64,000 nucleotides of DNA from Clostridia bacterium (GCA_017442155.1 JAFSAU010000003.1:1-64000); one strand, 5' to 3'. Shown: positions 1-10,038, numbered from the stretch's first letter. Translations and numbers: made by a program. The notes: generated by a model not told the origin, from the letters alone.

Positions 1-192
1 GAAGGCGGCGAAATGACCTTCTCCGATAAGGACGCGATTGCTGACTACGCGGTAGCTGACATTGCAGCCATGGTTCGGGCCGGGATCGTAGCAGGGTATA
101 CCGACGGTACGATTCAGCCTCTCGGCAATACTACGCGCGCAGAAGCCGCAGTAATTATGGACAGAATTGTTACTTGGAATACAAATCCGTGA
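1..192 (+). CDS. C-terminal end of an SLH-domain surface protein (5' part outside window)
   Basis: The frame is open from base 1 and ends at TGA 190-192. It encodes the last 63 residues of a protein closing with a typical SLH repeat: a segment like IADYAVADIAAMVRAGIVAG followed by YTDGTIQPLGNTTRAEAAVI. SLH repeats bind pyruvylated secondary wall polymers and fix exoproteins to the cell surface. The end is nearly identical in layout to the last SLH repeat of the 1197-aa protein at 42737-46330 (NTTRAEAAVIMSRII...), so the two are probably paralogous anchors. What the protein does cannot be told because its catalytic or binding part lies upstream of the window. The same reading frame stays open after the TGA (see next entry). 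Confidence 0.85.
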   Translation, partial: EGGEMTFSDKDAIADYAVADIAAMVRAGIVAGYTDGTIQPLGNTTRAEAAVIMDRIVTWNTNP

Positions 193-681
193 AAGTCTGG
201 GTTTGCGGAGCTTTCGGCTGAGGATTTGGAAGATGTCTTTTATCTTCTTCTGTCTGAAGGAACCTATATAACCTCAAATGCATGGCAAGGTGAATATAAC
301 GGAATGATGGCCGTATATAACGGCGGAGACACGACGTATTCCTTTTCCCGGGCTGCAGAAGCGGACGGGTACTGCCTCCTGTACGGGGAGGCAGCACCCA
401 CCCTGTCGGAGGGCACCCTGTCTGCGGAAATTCCGCCGCATTCACTACTGGTTTTGGCAGAGACAGCAGGAGAGGGCCGTGGCTTTTTGAAAAATAATAT
501 TCTTTACCAAAGGCCACTCCCGAACAGTATCGTGCAGTGTGAGGAAGACACTTTCCTTGCCTTCTATACCACCTATAACGGAAAACCGGAGTTGACCGGA
601 TTATATGTAAACGGAGATGAAATTTTGGATGGAGAGGGAAGCTTCCGGTTCTTCCGTTGGGAAAATATGCAGCCCAAATAA
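193..681 (+). pseudogene. In-frame relic after the SLH stop: C-terminal fragment of a modular glycosidase-like protein
   Basis: Directly after the TGA at 190-192 the same frame stays open for 162 codons to TAA 679-681. The first possible start is TTG 226, but only a GAGGA at 220-224 lies before it, about 1 nt away, so it has no usable ribosome site. The fragment contains stretches such as MMAVYNGGDTTYSF and EIPPHSLLVLAE, which resemble the C-terminal beta-sandwich of clan-A glycosidases. A distal part (FLAFYTTYNG, LYVNGDEI) loosely recalls the last module of the secreted proteins at 39873 and 46342. I infer a decayed 3' end of a neighbouring paralogue, perhaps left by recombination between SLH genes. 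Readthrough of the TGA is possible but unsupported, because the SLH protein ends naturally there. Confidence 0.5.
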
Positions 682-689
682 AAAACTGT

Positions 690-727
690 ATCGGTCATGC
701 CGCACAAGGAGGGACGGCATGGCCGAT
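690..727. terminator. Strong hairpin downstream of the SLH region
   Basis: A 13-bp stem (690-702 with 715-727, one G-T wobble) encloses a 12-nt loop. It is preceded by an A-run and followed by GCTTCACAACTT, so it lacks a clean U-tract. It lies between the relic ORF and the next gene's ribosome site and probably separates transcription units. Confidence 0.5.
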
Positions 728-762
728 GCTTCACAACTTAGGCAAAAAAGAGGTAACCATTT

Positions 763-2703
763 ATGACAAAGAAAATACCGTATAACTTACATTGGGACAG
801 TATGCCCATCAATATTGCTCACGCATTCGGGGACGAAAAGCCTGCTGGCAAACATGGTTTTCTCCGGGCTGTGGGCGAGGATTTTGTCTTTGAAGACGGC
901 ACAAAGGCACGTTTTTGGGGCGTAAACATCAATGCGGGCGCGAATTTCCCGGAGCATAGGCAAGCCGAAAAGGTTGCAAAACGGCTTTCGTCCGTAGGCG
1001 TGAACCTCGTCCGGACCCATCAGCTGGATGCGGAATGGGCGTGTCCTAATATCTTTGAATTTGAGCGTGGAGAACAAAAGCCGGACACCCGTTCATTCGA
1101 CGAGCGGAGCATGGACCGCCTGGACTACTTTCTTTACTGCCTGAAAAATGAGGGCATTTATATTTATCTGGACTTCATTACGTACCGACGCTTTAAAGCG
1201 GGAGACGGAGTAGAGAATGCGCATCTTCTGCGAACAATGGGAAAACCCTTCGCTCTTTTTGACCGGAAGCTTATTGAACTGCAGAAGGAGTATATGTACG
1301 AGCTTTTAAACCATGTTAATCCCTATACGGGTCTTGCTTATAAGGACGACCCAGCCATCGCTCTTGCGGATATGATTAACGAGACGGATATTATGCAGGT
1401 CGCCTATCTTCCTATCGACAAAGTAGAGCCTTACTTCTCTAATCTTAAAAGAGCATATCAGGAAGAAACAGGCGATACCTCCGAAGTGGATTTCGGCGAT
1501 AAAAACCGCCCCTCAAAGGTGACAGAGTTTTTGTTCAATATCCAGAAACGGTATCACGATGAGATGATTTCCTATGCCAAAAGCATCGGAGCCAAAATGC
1601 CGCTTACGGGTACAAACTGGGCGGTGACGAAGCTGATGCCTATGACACTTGAAAACGCAGATTTTATGGATGCCCATGAGTATTATAACATGGCTTCACA
1701 GCATAAATTTCGGCACAGCTCGCAAATGAGCGATGATGTGGTAATTCCGAAGAGGCTCTGTTTTCACAACGTAAATGGTAAACCTTTTTTCTGCAGTGAA
1801 TGGAATATGCAGTGGCCTAATCGCCATAGAGCGGAAGCACCCATCTATATAGCAGCGGTTGGAGCCTTGCAGAACTGGGGCGGATATGCGGTACATACGT
1901 ATCGGTATGGAAATATAAATGAGGATAACATTACACAGAAACTGGGGAGAAATGTTAGTTTAGGCGGTGGTTCGTCACGTGGTTCCTTTGATGTGTACAA
2001 TGACCCGGCATTATTCGGACTTTTTTATCATGCGTCTCTGATTACGCGCCGGGGGGATGTGCAAACCGCAAGGGAAAGCGTAACGCGGGGCTTTACAAAA
2101 GAATATCTTCTCGAAAACTTCGGCTATGATTATGACATCATTGGAAAAACTGTTTGCGAAAAACATAAAGTATATATGTCCTTTGATGGCAAAAGCGAAG
2201 GAGACTATATGTACAGCGAGCCGCAGGTCACTTCCGATACGGGCGAGCTTTTCCGGGATAAGGAAAAAGGCTACGGCCTGATCCGGACGGAAAGGACGAA
2301 AGCGGTTTACGGCTCCTTTGCCGGCATGAAGATTGACCTGGGAGACGTTACGGTTTCCTGCGAAAATCCTTATGGTACCATTGCTATGAGCAGCCTGGAT
2401 AATAATGCAATCACCGCTTCGGAGCATATTCTTTTGACGGCGATCGGGAATGCTGATAACACGGACGCTGAGTATAACGAAGAGGAAACCTCTCTTGTAA
2501 AAGAGGGAGTTGCCCCGGTGCTGATAGACGTCATAGAAGCGAAAATCAGCATAAAAACAGAAAAAAAGAACTTAATTGTGCATGCGGTAGACCCGGAAGG
2601 CTTCTTCACCGGTGCCTTGGACAGTACATATGAAGACGGAATTTTCACTTTTTCTATTGGAGAAAAATATGAATCCATGTATTATTTGATTCAAACACTG
2701 TAA
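763..2703 (+). CDS. Clan-A (TIM-barrel, GH5-like) glycoside hydrolase, cytoplasmic
   Basis: The protein has 646 aa and no signal peptide. ATG 763 has AAAGAGGT at 746-754. The N-terminal module ends in RFWGVNINAGANF, a common opening of GH5/clan-A barrels (substrate-free edge of strand 1, then NLVRTHQLD). The acid/base motif appears as DMINETD with Glu207, preceded by YKDDPAIALADM. The nucleophile candidate is Glu346 in FFCSEWNMQWPN. The NE and E pair at the ends of strands 4 and 7 is the retaining clan-A signature. About 200 C-terminal residues form a beta-sandwich. The substrate is not visible. The Gfo/Idh and ceramidase-like genes follow on the same strand, which suggests intracellular breakdown of an imported glycoside. 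The GH family number is uncertain; the clan is quite secure. Confidence 0.8.
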   Translation: MTKKIPYNLHWDSMPINIAHAFGDEKPAGKHGFLRAVGEDFVFEDGTKARFWGVNINAGANFPEHRQAEKVAKRLSSVGVNLVRTHQLDAEWACPNIFEFERGEQKPDTRSFDERSMDRLDYFLYCLKNEGIYIYLDFITYRRFKAGDGVENAHLLRTMGKPFALFDRKLIELQKEYMYELLNHVNPYTGLAYKDDPAIALADMINETDIMQVAYLPIDKVEPYFSNLKRAYQEETGDTSEVDFGDKNRPSKVTEFLFNIQKRYHDEMISYAKSIGAKMPLTGTNWAVTKLMPMTLENADFMDAHEYYNMASQHKFRHSSQMSDDVVIPKRLCFHNVNGKPFFCSEWNMQWPNRHRAEAPIYIAAVGALQNWGGYAVHTYRYGNINEDNITQKLGRNVSLGGGSSRGSFDVYNDPALFGLFYHASLITRRGDVQTARESVTRGFTKEYLLENFGYDYDIIGKTVCEKHKVYMSFDGKSEGDYMYSEPQVTSDTGELFRDKEKGYGLIRTERTKAVYGSFAGMKIDLGDVTVSCENPYGTIAMSSLDNNAITASEHILLTAIGNADNTDAEYNEEETSLVKEGVAPVLIDVIEAKISIKTEKKNLIVHAVDPEGFFTGALDSTYEDGIFTFSIGEKYESMYYLIQTL

Positions 2704-2819
2704 GGAAAATGTTTAGCCGTGAAATAACGATTTTTCGCACACGAAACATGTGCACGCTGGATGTGTTTTTGTAAAAATTACAGAGCAATACAAAGACTGA
2801 GTTGAAAGGGTTGAAGGGA

Positions 2820-3905
2820 ATGAACAAAATAATCAGGGTGGGTTGCGTAGGCCTCGGACTGCGCGGTGCCGACCTCTTTTGCAACCGCCTTTGTGCGGTG
2901 GAAGGAACAAAGCCGGTGGCAGTATGCGATACAGATGCAAAAAAAGTAGAGAACTGTATCAAAGAGCTTGAAAAACGCGGGTATACCGATGTGCAAGGCT
3001 TCACCGATTATGATGCGTTTTTAAATTCGGACGTGGAAGCGGTTTTGGTGGCAACGAGCTATTTGAGTCATGCGGACTTAGCCGCCCGCGCAATGGATGC
3101 GGGTAAGCATTGCCTTTGCGAAATTCCGAACATTACTTCGGTGGAACAGGGGGAAATGTTGACAAAGGCCGTGCGACGGAATCCCGGTAAGTTTATGGTG
3201 GCTGAAAATACATGCTATTGGGCGCATATTAACGCCTATAAGCAGATGTATGAGCAAGGGATACTGGGGGACGTTGTGTATGCGGAATCGGATTACCTAC
3301 ACCCGGACCCTGCCATCTGGCATCCGGAGGAGGAACCTCCCCTGACCTGGCGTGCATACCGCCCCGGCATCCATTATTTAACGCATAACCTCGGTCCGCT
3401 TCTTTATATTTTGAACGATACCGTGGTGGAAGCCTCCGGCTTTATTCCCGACATCAATCCCATTGAAAAAGCCCATCCCGCCCCGCCGAATGGTCTCGGA
3501 ATCTTTAAAACGAAAAAGGGCGTGGTTATTAAGATTTTCATCGGCTACGGAGTTTGCCATATCGAAGGCTCCTGGCATAACTTTGCCCTCTACGGCTCCA
3601 AGGGATGCGTGCAGACGGCGCGTGGTGCGGATATCACCAACGGAACAGTTGGTGTCTTCTCCCATACCCCGTATCTCCAGGGCTTTGTACATGTGCCCGT
3701 AAAGCCTGATTATCCCGGTGCCGGAAAGGATGGGCATAACGGTGCCGACCTTCGCATGATGCAGGACTTTGTCCGTTGCATTCGCGAAGACAAGGAACCT
3801 GCCCTCGGCATCGACTTCGGTCTCAGCATCGCCCTGCCCGGCATTCTGGCAGATATTTCTTCGCACGAACACGGAAAAACCATGCGGATGCCTGACTTTG
3901 CATAA
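2820..3905 (+). CDS. Gfo/Idh/MocA family NAD(P)-dependent oxidoreductase
   Basis: The 361-aa protein opens with a Rossmann motif (VGCVGLGLRG) and has the family's AVLVATSYLSHADLAARAMDAG and KHCLCEIP. The usual catalytic EKP lysine is replaced: the position reads CEIPN, so the canonical Lys is missing. Members lacking it sometimes use other chemistry, for example the GH109-like NAD-dependent glycosidase mechanism. ATG 2820 is preferred over TTG 2802 because AAAGGG at 2805-2810 sits 9 nt upstream. The gene lies 116 nt after the glycoside hydrolase and before the ceramidase-like gene, and is presumably co-functional in sugar or sugar-lactone conversion. The family is secure; the substrate is unknown. 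Confidence 0.85.
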   Translation: MNKIIRVGCVGLGLRGADLFCNRLCAVEGTKPVAVCDTDAKKVENCIKELEKRGYTDVQGFTDYDAFLNSDVEAVLVATSYLSHADLAARAMDAGKHCLCEIPNITSVEQGEMLTKAVRRNPGKFMVAENTCYWAHINAYKQMYEQGILGDVVYAESDYLHPDPAIWHPEEEPPLTWRAYRPGIHYLTHNLGPLLYILNDTVVEASGFIPDINPIEKAHPAPPNGLGIFKTKKGVVIKIFIGYGVCHIEGSWHNFALYGSKGCVQTARGADITNGTVGVFSHTPYLQGFVHVPVKPDYPGAGKDGHNGADLRMMQDFVRCIREDKEPALGIDFGLSIALPGILADISSHEHGKTMRMPDFA

Positions 3906-3995
3906 AAAGGAGAATACCGCTATAAACGGTGATGAAACACTCAATAAGACCATACCATATCATGAAACAATATCATTTTAAGGAGCGTGTTTTGG

Positions 3996-5459
3996 ATGAA
4001 AGAATTAAAAATAGGATTATCTAAGGTGGATATCACGCCGCCGGCAGAATCTGTGTGTCTTGCAGGATTGGACTTTTACCGTCCTTCGGAGGGCATCGAG
4101 TCCAGGATTTTTGCGAACACCGTAGCGGTTGAGGGCGAAGAGCCGCTAATTCTCTGCTCTTGTGATCTCGCTGGGATTTCGGCGGAGCTTTATAATACCG
4201 TTCTGGATTTTGTATCGCAGAAGGATGGAAGCATAGATACGGAGAAGATTTCTGTTAATGCCACCCATTCGCACACGGCTCCGCGCATCAGCAGTGCGCC
4301 GCACCCTTACAATGAGCTGGCAAAAGGTCTGCCGGAGGGATATTCCTATACGGATGACTATGAATATGACCCCCAGGTCTGGATGGGGGACAGAACGGTT
4401 CCGTACATGGCCGAGAAAATCGCGGAATGTATAGTTCTTGCCTGGCAAAACCGGGCAAAGGGCTACTATAGCCCGGCTTTTGGCAGATGTGCGATCGGTC
4501 ACTCCCGCAGAACGCTGTACAGAGATGGCAAGGTGATCAACTACGGTGTTACAAACAGTGTGAATTTTGATGCACTGCAAGGTGGAAATGACAGTGGCGT
4601 GGAGTTGATTTACTTTTTTGACGAAAACAAAAAACCAACCGGTGCTGTTGCCAATGTTGCCTGTCCGTCTCAGTCTATGGAGCGAAAAGACTATATTTGT
4701 TCAGACTTCTGGGGGAAGGCCCGTGATTTTCTGGAAAAAGACTTGGGCGAAGCGTTTGTTTTGGTGGGCCTTTGCGGTGCCGCAGGTGACCAGGCTCCTC
4801 GGGACCTTATACGATTGCAAAGACCAAACTATCTCGTGAGTCCCCCGTTGGAAATCATTCCGAGGCGTAGCGACCCGGAAATTTACACCGTGGAAAGCTG
4901 TACGGATATGGGTGAGCGGCTGGCAATTGAAATTATGCGCGTTTTGAAAAAAGCTGAAAATACGCTTCTGGATAAAGCGGTTGTCCGCTACCGTAAAATG
5001 ACGCTTTCGCTTCCCGGCATCACCATAGATAATGATACCTATAAAGAAGCACAGAAAACAGTAGATGATTTTCTGGCTGCCTACGGCAAAAAAGAGCTGA
5101 ACAATAAAGAGATAGAGGCAATTCAGATTCCCCTTGCCCGTATCAATCGGTATAAGGCACAGGAATACGAACGTCTGCTCAATACGGATGTGCATATCAT
5201 GCGCCTTGGGGATATTGCCTTTGCAACGAATCCTTTTGAGCTGTTCCTGGATTACGGCAATCGCATCAAAACCCGTAGTCATGCGACACAAACATTTATT
5301 ATCCAGCTTGCAAACAGCGCGGGCGGCTATCTGCCCACAAAGGTTGCGTATGAAACCGGCGGTTATGGTGTAGACAGAGGCTGTAAGGTAGAACCGCTCG
5401 GCGGAGAAATTCTTACAGAAACCACAATAGCGTCCATAGCAGAGATTATGCAGGAATAG
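3996..5459 (+). CDS. Neutral/alkaline ceramidase-like amidohydrolase (N-terminal domain type)
   Basis: The 487-aa protein starts ELKIGLSKVDITPP, the standard opening of the neutral/non-lysosomal ceramidase family. It carries the zinc-type histidine pair in NATHSHTAPR (about His91 and His93) and a later GHSRRT segment. ATG 3996 is chosen because AAGGAG at 3980-3985 is 10 nt away, whereas GTG 3987 is only 1 nt from it. True ceramidases have about 670 residues with an Ig-like C-terminal domain and a signal peptide. This one lacks both, so it is probably a cytoplasmic relative acting on an amide or ester of a sugar. Context with a glycoside hydrolase and a Gfo/Idh enzyme supports carbohydrate rather than sphingolipid metabolism. 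This is an inference. Confidence 0.7.
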   Translation: MKELKIGLSKVDITPPAESVCLAGLDFYRPSEGIESRIFANTVAVEGEEPLILCSCDLAGISAELYNTVLDFVSQKDGSIDTEKISVNATHSHTAPRISSAPHPYNELAKGLPEGYSYTDDYEYDPQVWMGDRTVPYMAEKIAECIVLAWQNRAKGYYSPAFGRCAIGHSRRTLYRDGKVINYGVTNSVNFDALQGGNDSGVELIYFFDENKKPTGAVANVACPSQSMERKDYICSDFWGKARDFLEKDLGEAFVLVGLCGAAGDQAPRDLIRLQRPNYLVSPPLEIIPRRSDPEIYTVESCTDMGERLAIEIMRVLKKAENTLLDKAVVRYRKMTLSLPGITIDNDTYKEAQKTVDDFLAAYGKKELNNKEIEAIQIPLARINRYKAQEYERLLNTDVHIMRLGDIAFATNPFELFLDYGNRIKTRSHATQTFIIQLANSAGGYLPTKVAYETGGYGVDRGCKVEPLGGEILTETTIASIAEIMQE

Positions 5460-5536
5460 AATTTCAAAGAACATTCGAGGTAATGAAACATTTCAAGAAA
5501 ACATCACAAATAAGATAATTTAATTGTTTATAGTTT

Positions 5537-5563
5537 GGGGCTGTCTAATCCAAAGACAGCCCC
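5537..5563. terminator. Bidirectional hairpin between convergent operons
   Basis: A perfect 10-bp stem GGGGCTGTCT / AGACAGCCCC with a 7-nt loop lies between the + strand ceramidase-like gene and the - strand clpC. Neither side has a strong T-run, but its position between convergent stops makes a terminator role likely. Confidence 0.65.
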
Positions 5564-5574
5564 ATGCTTTACTC

Positions 5575-8028
5575 CTATTTTCTTATAATAAAATTCCCAT
5601 CGGCATAATCTACTGTTACGTTATCGCCTGCAGAAATCTTTCCGTCCAGCATTTCTTCAGCAAATAAATCTTCAAGCTTTGATTGAATTGCTCGACGTAG
5701 GGGACGGGCACCATACACCGGGTCAAACCCTTCCTTGGCCAGTGCCGAAATAGTTGCATCTGTAAATGTTGCCGTAATTTCATTTTGCAAGAGTCTCTTT
5801 TTCAGTGTGTCCAGCATCAGAGACGCAATTTTTTCTATATCTTCCTGCAGAAGCGGATGAAACACAATGATATCATCAATACGATTAAGGAATTCAGGTC
5901 GAAAGGCTTTTTTCAGTTCGCCCATTACATTTCCCTTAATATTCTCATAATTTGTTTTCGCCTGCTCCTCGGCACTTCCAAAACCAAGCTGCTTTCTCTC
6001 TGTAATCTGTCGTGCACCAACATTTGAAGTCATAATAATGATTGTGTTTCTGAAATCCACACGACGTCCCTGGGCATCTGTCAGAATTCCGTCCTCCAGG
6101 ATTTGCAAAAGAATATTGAAAACATCTGGATGTGCTTTCTCTATTTCATCAAATAAAACGACCGAATAAGGCTTACGACGTACTTTTTCAGTAAGCTGTC
6201 CGCCTTCGTCATATCCAACATATCCCGGGGGAGATCCCACAAGACGGGAAACCGTGTGCTTTTCCATATATTCTGACATATCAACGCGGATGATGGCATC
6301 CTCATCGCCGAAAATTGCTTCTGCAATGGCTTTTGAAAGTTCCGTTTTCCCTACACCGGTGGGGCCAAGAAAGATAAATGAACCAATTGGTCGCTTCGGA
6401 TCCTTCAGTCCTACACGTCCGCGCCGGATAGCTCGTGCCGCTGCACTTACAGCCTCATTTTGGCCAATAACACGCCGATGAAGAATGTCCTCCATATTTT
6501 TAAGACGCTCTCCTTCTTCCTCGGCAAGACGTTTCACCGGTATTCCTGTCCAGTCAGAAATAATGGAAGCAATTTCTTCATCCGTCACCGTATCCGTGCG
6601 AATTGCATTTGACTTTTGCCAATTTTCACGCTCTGCTGTTAATAAATCCGAAAGTTCTTTTTCTTTATCTCTGAGATTTGCAGCTTTTTCAAATTCTTGG
6701 TTTTTTATAGCTTCATCTTTTTCTGCTTTTACGACATTCAGTTGCGCTTCAAGGTCTTTAAGTTCCTGGGGCGCGGTTAAAGTTGTAAGTCTTGTGCGTG
6801 AAGCTGCCTCGTCCATAAGATCTATGGCCTTATCCGGCAGAAAGCGGTCGGTAATATACCTGGAGGAAAGCTTTGCCGCTGCTTCCAAAGCACTGTCCGT
6901 AATTTTCACACCATGATGTGCTTCGTATTTGTCACGGATGCCCTTTAAAATCGTAATAGTCTCATCAATAGTGGGTTCTCCGACAGTAACCGGCTGAAAT
7001 CTTCGTTCAAGCGCAGCATCCTTTTCCACATATTTTCTGTATTCATTCAGGGTCGTTGCACCAATAACCTGCATTTCACCGCGGGCAAGAGAAGGTTTTA
7101 AAATGTTGGATGCATCAATTGCTCCTTCTGCAGCACCTGCACCGATAAGCGTGTGCATTTCGTCAATAAAGAGAATGACGTTTCCGGCACTTTGAATTTC
7201 ATCCATTGCCTTTTTAAGGCGTTCCTCAAATTCGCCACGGTATTTTGCGCCGGCAATCATGGAGGAAAGGTCAAGAGTGAAAACTCGTTTGTCTTTCAAT
7301 ATTTCCGGAATATTTCCTGCAACAATCCGCTGAGCAAGTCCCTCTGCCACAGCTGTTTTACCGACACCCGGTTCTCCAATCAGACAAGGATTATTCTTTG
7401 TACGTCGGGACAGAATCTGCACCACCCGCTCAATTTCTTTATTTCGACCGATTACGGGATCAAATTTCGATTCACGGGCCATCTGTGTAAGGTCACGTCC
7501 AAACTGGTCTAATGTCGGTGTTTTTGTATTTCCTTTTTGCGTATGATTACCAGCTTTTCCTTGTCCAGCAGACGGCATTGAAGGTGATTTGGAATCCTCC
7601 TGCGATAATGTGTTATACAATGCCTGTGGTTGAATCCCTAACTCTCCCAGTATTGTCATTGCCACGTTGCTACCCTCGCGAAGAATTGCCATCAAAATAT
7701 GTTCAGTGCCAATATATTGTTCTCCGTGTCGTGCGGATTCTGCGTAACTGAGTTCAAGTATTTTCTTCGTCCGAGGGGTAAAACCCATAAACTGTACAGC
7801 TTTGCCGGGATACGTGTCTAACATCTCCGAAAGGGAATGGATAACCGCGTCTTCAGTAATGCCCGCTTCGGAAAGTCGAGAGGCCGCAACCCCGCTTCCT
7901 TCGCGTATAAGGCCCAGCAGAAGGTGTTCACTCCCCAAATAATTGTGACCCAGCTCGCCTGCCGCTTCCTGGGCAAGCTGAAGAGCCTTTTTGGCTTTTG
8001 CTGTAAACCTTTCGTTGAAATTCATCAT
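5575..8028 (-). CDS. clpC: AAA+ chaperone ClpC, unfoldase of the ClpCP protease
   Basis: About 817 aa. Two Clp-N repeats (residues about 5-145) bind adaptors. The first AAA module has Walker A GEPGVGKT, then a middle/UVR-like coiled coil ([20 protein letters not shown]), then a second AAA module with [21 protein letters not shown] segment supplies the ClpP-docking loop, so it should work with the ClpP at 36219-36800. It unfolds damaged or arginine-phosphorylated proteins in the cytoplasm. I chose ATG 8028 because AAGGAG lies 8 nt upstream; GTG 8037 overlaps that site. It is the last gene of ctsR-mcsA-mcsB-clpC, 13 nt after mcsB, and is expected to be repressed by CtsR. Length and motifs are normal. 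Confidence 0.97.
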   Translation of the reverse strand: MMNFNERFTAKAKKALQLAQEAAGELGHNYLGSEHLLLGLIREGSGVAASRLSEAGITEDAVIHSLSEMLDTYPGKAVQFMGFTPRTKKILELSYAESARHGEQYIGTEHILMAILREGSNVAMTILGELGIQPQALYNTLSQEDSKSPSMPSAGQGKAGNHTQKGNTKTPTLDQFGRDLTQMARESKFDPVIGRNKEIERVVQILSRRTKNNPCLIGEPGVGKTAVAEGLAQRIVAGNIPEILKDKRVFTLDLSSMIAGAKYRGEFEERLKKAMDEIQSAGNVILFIDEMHTLIGAGAAEGAIDASNILKPSLARGEMQVIGATTLNEYRKYVEKDAALERRFQPVTVGEPTIDETITILKGIRDKYEAHHGVKITDSALEAAAKLSSRYITDRFLPDKAIDLMDEAASRTRLTTLTAPQELKDLEAQLNVVKAEKDEAIKNQEFEKAANLRDKEKELSDLLTAERENWQKSNAIRTDTVTDEEIASIISDWTGIPVKRLAEEEGERLKNMEDILHRRVIGQNEAVSAAARAIRRGRVGLKDPKRPIGSFIFLGPTGVGKTELSKAIAEAIFGDEDAIIRVDMSEYMEKHTVSRLVGSPPGYVGYDEGGQLTEKVRRKPYSVVLFDEIEKAHPDVFNILLQILEDGILTDAQGRRVDFRNTIIIMTSNVGARQITERKQLGFGSAEEQAKTNYENIKGNVMGELKKAFRPEFLNRIDDIIVFHPLLQEDIEKIASLMLDTLKKRLLQNEITATFTDATISALAKEGFDPVYGARPLRRAIQSKLEDLFAEEMLDGKISAGDNVTVDYADGNFIIRK

Positions 8029-8041
8029 AAAAAACACTCCT

Positions 8042-9049
8042 TTACATAACGGTTTCTTTAATAATTTTTGCTCGTTTAATGTCCCTGGACTCTGCGCTCA
8101 TGGATGAAGCCGATCCGGTAATGTTGGCCGGCATGGTAATAACCATAAGTGACGTCAACTTTTCAAACGGAATTGGTTTTAGTATGCCCAAATATATTCC
8201 GAGTCTAACATCACTTAAGATATTAAGCATTTCTTTTCCACTCACCATATACGCGTATTGCATGGCTCCGTAGCTTCGCATAATTCGATCAATAAGTTTT
8301 GCCGGTACATCTTTTTTCAGCTGATTCCGCAAGGTGTTTTCTACCTCGCAGACAGAGGATACAACCTTATTAAAACGTTCTATCAATTCTTCCTCTGATG
8401 CGCCAAGTGTGACTTGATTGGAAATTTGATAAAAGTTCCCCTGGGCATCTGACCCTTCGCCATAAAGGCCACGCACTGTCATGCCGGACTTTGCTGCCTG
8501 GGACAAAAGTCCGGATATACGGCCGAAAACGGAAATGGCCGGAAGGTGCACCATGGCAGAGACTCTGAGACCTGTTCCTGTGTTTGTAGGACAGCTTGTG
8601 AGATATCCGTATTTTTCGTGAAATGCAAAATCAAGCGTTTCTCCAAGTAGATCGTCAATCCTACTGGCTGTTTCCCATGCCTCGTCCGGTGCAAAACCCG
8701 GTGTCAGACACTGAATTCGAATATGATCTTCTTCGTTGACCATTATAGCCACACTTTCTTCTTTATTTATCATGACTGCCCGAGGGAAATTTCCGGCAGT
8801 AAGGTCCGGACTTATCAGATGCTTCTCTATCAGTGCCTGCTGTTTTACAGGGGCCAGCTTATGGATTCTATAAAGCGTAAAATTTTTCGCAATAGGCGCA
8901 AGTGCTTCCCACACAAGGTCTATGATTTTTTCTCCTTCTTCTTTTTTTAACTTGGAAGAAAAAGGATATCCGCTAAGATTTCTCGCAAGACGAACGCGTG
9001 TACTTATAATTATATCATTTTTAGGTCCAAAACTCCGGTACCATGTCAT
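8042..9049 (-). CDS. mcsB: Protein-arginine kinase McsB
   Basis: This 335-aa member of the ATP:guanido phosphotransferase family phosphorylates arginine residues in proteins, marking them for ClpCP; McsA activates it. [10 protein letters not shown] near the N-terminus and [20 protein letters not shown] around residue 180 (with the catalytic Cys region) are diagnostic. [13 protein letters not shown] lies further on. RDIKRA near the C-terminus matches the RDxxRA phospho-arginine allosteric site. The start ATG 9049 overlaps the mcsA stop by 4 nt (ATGA), indicating translational coupling. All key motifs are present. Confidence 0.96.
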   Translation of the reverse strand: MTWYRSFGPKNDIIISTRVRLARNLSGYPFSSKLKKEEGEKIIDLVWEALAPIAKNFTLYRIHKLAPVKQQALIEKHLISPDLTAGNFPRAVMINKEESVAIMVNEEDHIRIQCLTPGFAPDEAWETASRIDDLLGETLDFAFHEKYGYLTSCPTNTGTGLRVSAMVHLPAISVFGRISGLLSQAAKSGMTVRGLYGEGSDAQGNFYQISNQVTLGASEEELIERFNKVVSSVCEVENTLRNQLKKDVPAKLIDRIMRSYGAMQYAYMVSGKEMLNILSDVRLGIYLGILKPIPFEKLTSLMVITMPANITGSASSMSAESRDIKRAKIIKETVM

Positions 9050-9522
9050 TTTACTTCACCTCCGTCGATTTCACGAATTCTATCCCTGAGATTTGCCGCC
9101 TTTTCAAATTCTTCATTTAAAATTGCTTCCTGCAGAAGGCGACGAAGCCGTTCGCTTTCCCTTTTTTGTTTAAGTGCACCACTTGCTTTCTTAGGGAGCT
9201 TTCCCGTGTGTAGTGCATTACCATGTACTTTTTTTAGCACCGGTTCTAAAAATCCAGCAAAATGGGTATAGCACTTTTCGCACCCGATGCGTTTTGTTGC
9301 TTTATATTCTTCATATGTTTCGCCACAGCCGGGGCAACGTGCATGGCCGGCGATGTTAGGGGTTAACAGATTAAAAAAATCTGTACTGAAAATATTATCT
9401 GCTCCTAAATATCCCATTTGTGCCGCGCAACTATGACAAACATGAATTTCTGTTTTCTTCCCGTTTATATTTTGGGAAAGATGTAGATTGGCAAGGTTCA
9501 TTCCGCATTTTTCACATAACAT
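9046..9522 (-). CDS. mcsA: McsA, zinc-binding activator of McsB
   Basis: The 158-aa protein has four CXXC motifs (CEKC, CHSC, CPGC, CEKC) that bind zinc, and a C-terminal UVR motif ([20 protein letters not shown]) like that of ClpC and UvrB. It activates the arginine kinase McsB and modulates CtsR and ClpC under heat and metal stress. ATG 9522 is chosen because AAAGGAGA lies 7 nt upstream; the reading frame extends to 9549, but that extension would contain the ribosome site. The gene sits 16 nt after ctsR and overlaps mcsB by 4 nt. Confidence 0.95.
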   Translation of the reverse strand: MLCEKCGMNLANLHLSQNINGKKTEIHVCHSCAAQMGYLGADNIFSTDFFNLLTPNIAGHARCPGCGETYEEYKATKRIGCEKCYTHFAGFLEPVLKKVHGNALHTGKLPKKASGALKQKRESERLRRLLQEAILNEEFEKAANLRDRIREIDGGEVK

Positions 9523-9538
9523 AACAAAATCTCCTTTT

Positions 9539-9991
9539 TTACATTTCAATACTAATCAGCATATTTTTGAGTAGTGTAGCCCGTACAGAGTCACGCACCG
9601 GGAGAGGGAATGGAAGTACATTATCTGCAAGTCCGGATAAAATAATACGTCCTTCCCGAACAGAAATATAATCGTAGTCAATCATGTTCTTTACAAAAAC
9701 AGCTGCAGTCTGGAAACTAATTCTCTCACCGATACTATTTACAATATGCATCACGTGATTAGACTTCTCTGGCACGGCCACACGACTAATTCGCAAGTAA
9801 CCTCCGCCACCGCGCTTACTTTCCACAAGGTAACCTCGTTCGTTAGTAAACCGTGTGCGAATCACATAATTAATTTGTGATGGAACACAACCGAATCGGT
9901 CAGCAATTGTCTTTCGTTGGATTTCTAGCGTTCCGTCGCTTTTCTGCATCATTTCCTGCAGAAATTGTTCTATGATATCAGATACCCCCAC
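9539..9991 (-). CDS. ctsR: Class III stress gene repressor CtsR
   Basis: The 150-aa winged-helix repressor contains the conserved DNA-binding wing ESKRGGGGYLRI and the HTH region ADRFGCVPSQINYVI. CtsR represses clp and mcs genes until heat or arginine phosphorylation inactivates it. Translation starts at GTG 9991, with AAAGGAGG 9 nt upstream; no ATG fits. It is the first gene of the operon and its own operator overlaps the transcription start (10007-10029), so the operon is autoregulated. Confidence 0.96.
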   Translation of the reverse strand: MGVSDIIEQFLQEMMQKSDGTLEIQRKTIADRFGCVPSQINYVIRTRFTNERGYLVESKRGGGGYLRISRVAVPEKSNHVMHIVNSIGERISFQTAAVFVKNMIDYDYISVREGRIILSGLADNVLPFPLPVRDSVRATLLKNMLISIEM

Positions 9992-10006
9992 AAAGCAAAA
10001 CCTCCT

Positions 10007-10029
10007 TTTGACTTTGACTAACTTTGACC
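10007..10029 (-). promoter_or_regulatory. CtsR operator (tandem heptads)
   Basis: On the minus strand the sequence reads GGTCAAA GTT AGTCAAA, two directly repeated heptads with 3-nt spacing (10013-10029), matching the CtsR consensus. A third partial copy (GTCAAA, 10007-10012) follows immediately. The block begins about 10 nt after the -10 box, so bound CtsR would block initiation or escape. Confidence 0.93.
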
Positions 10030-10038
10030 TTTAACCAA

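Noticed and set aside
226..681. Independent 151-aa gene from TTG 226
   Set aside because: No usable ribosome site, frame continuous with the preceding stop, and content like the end of a larger protein.
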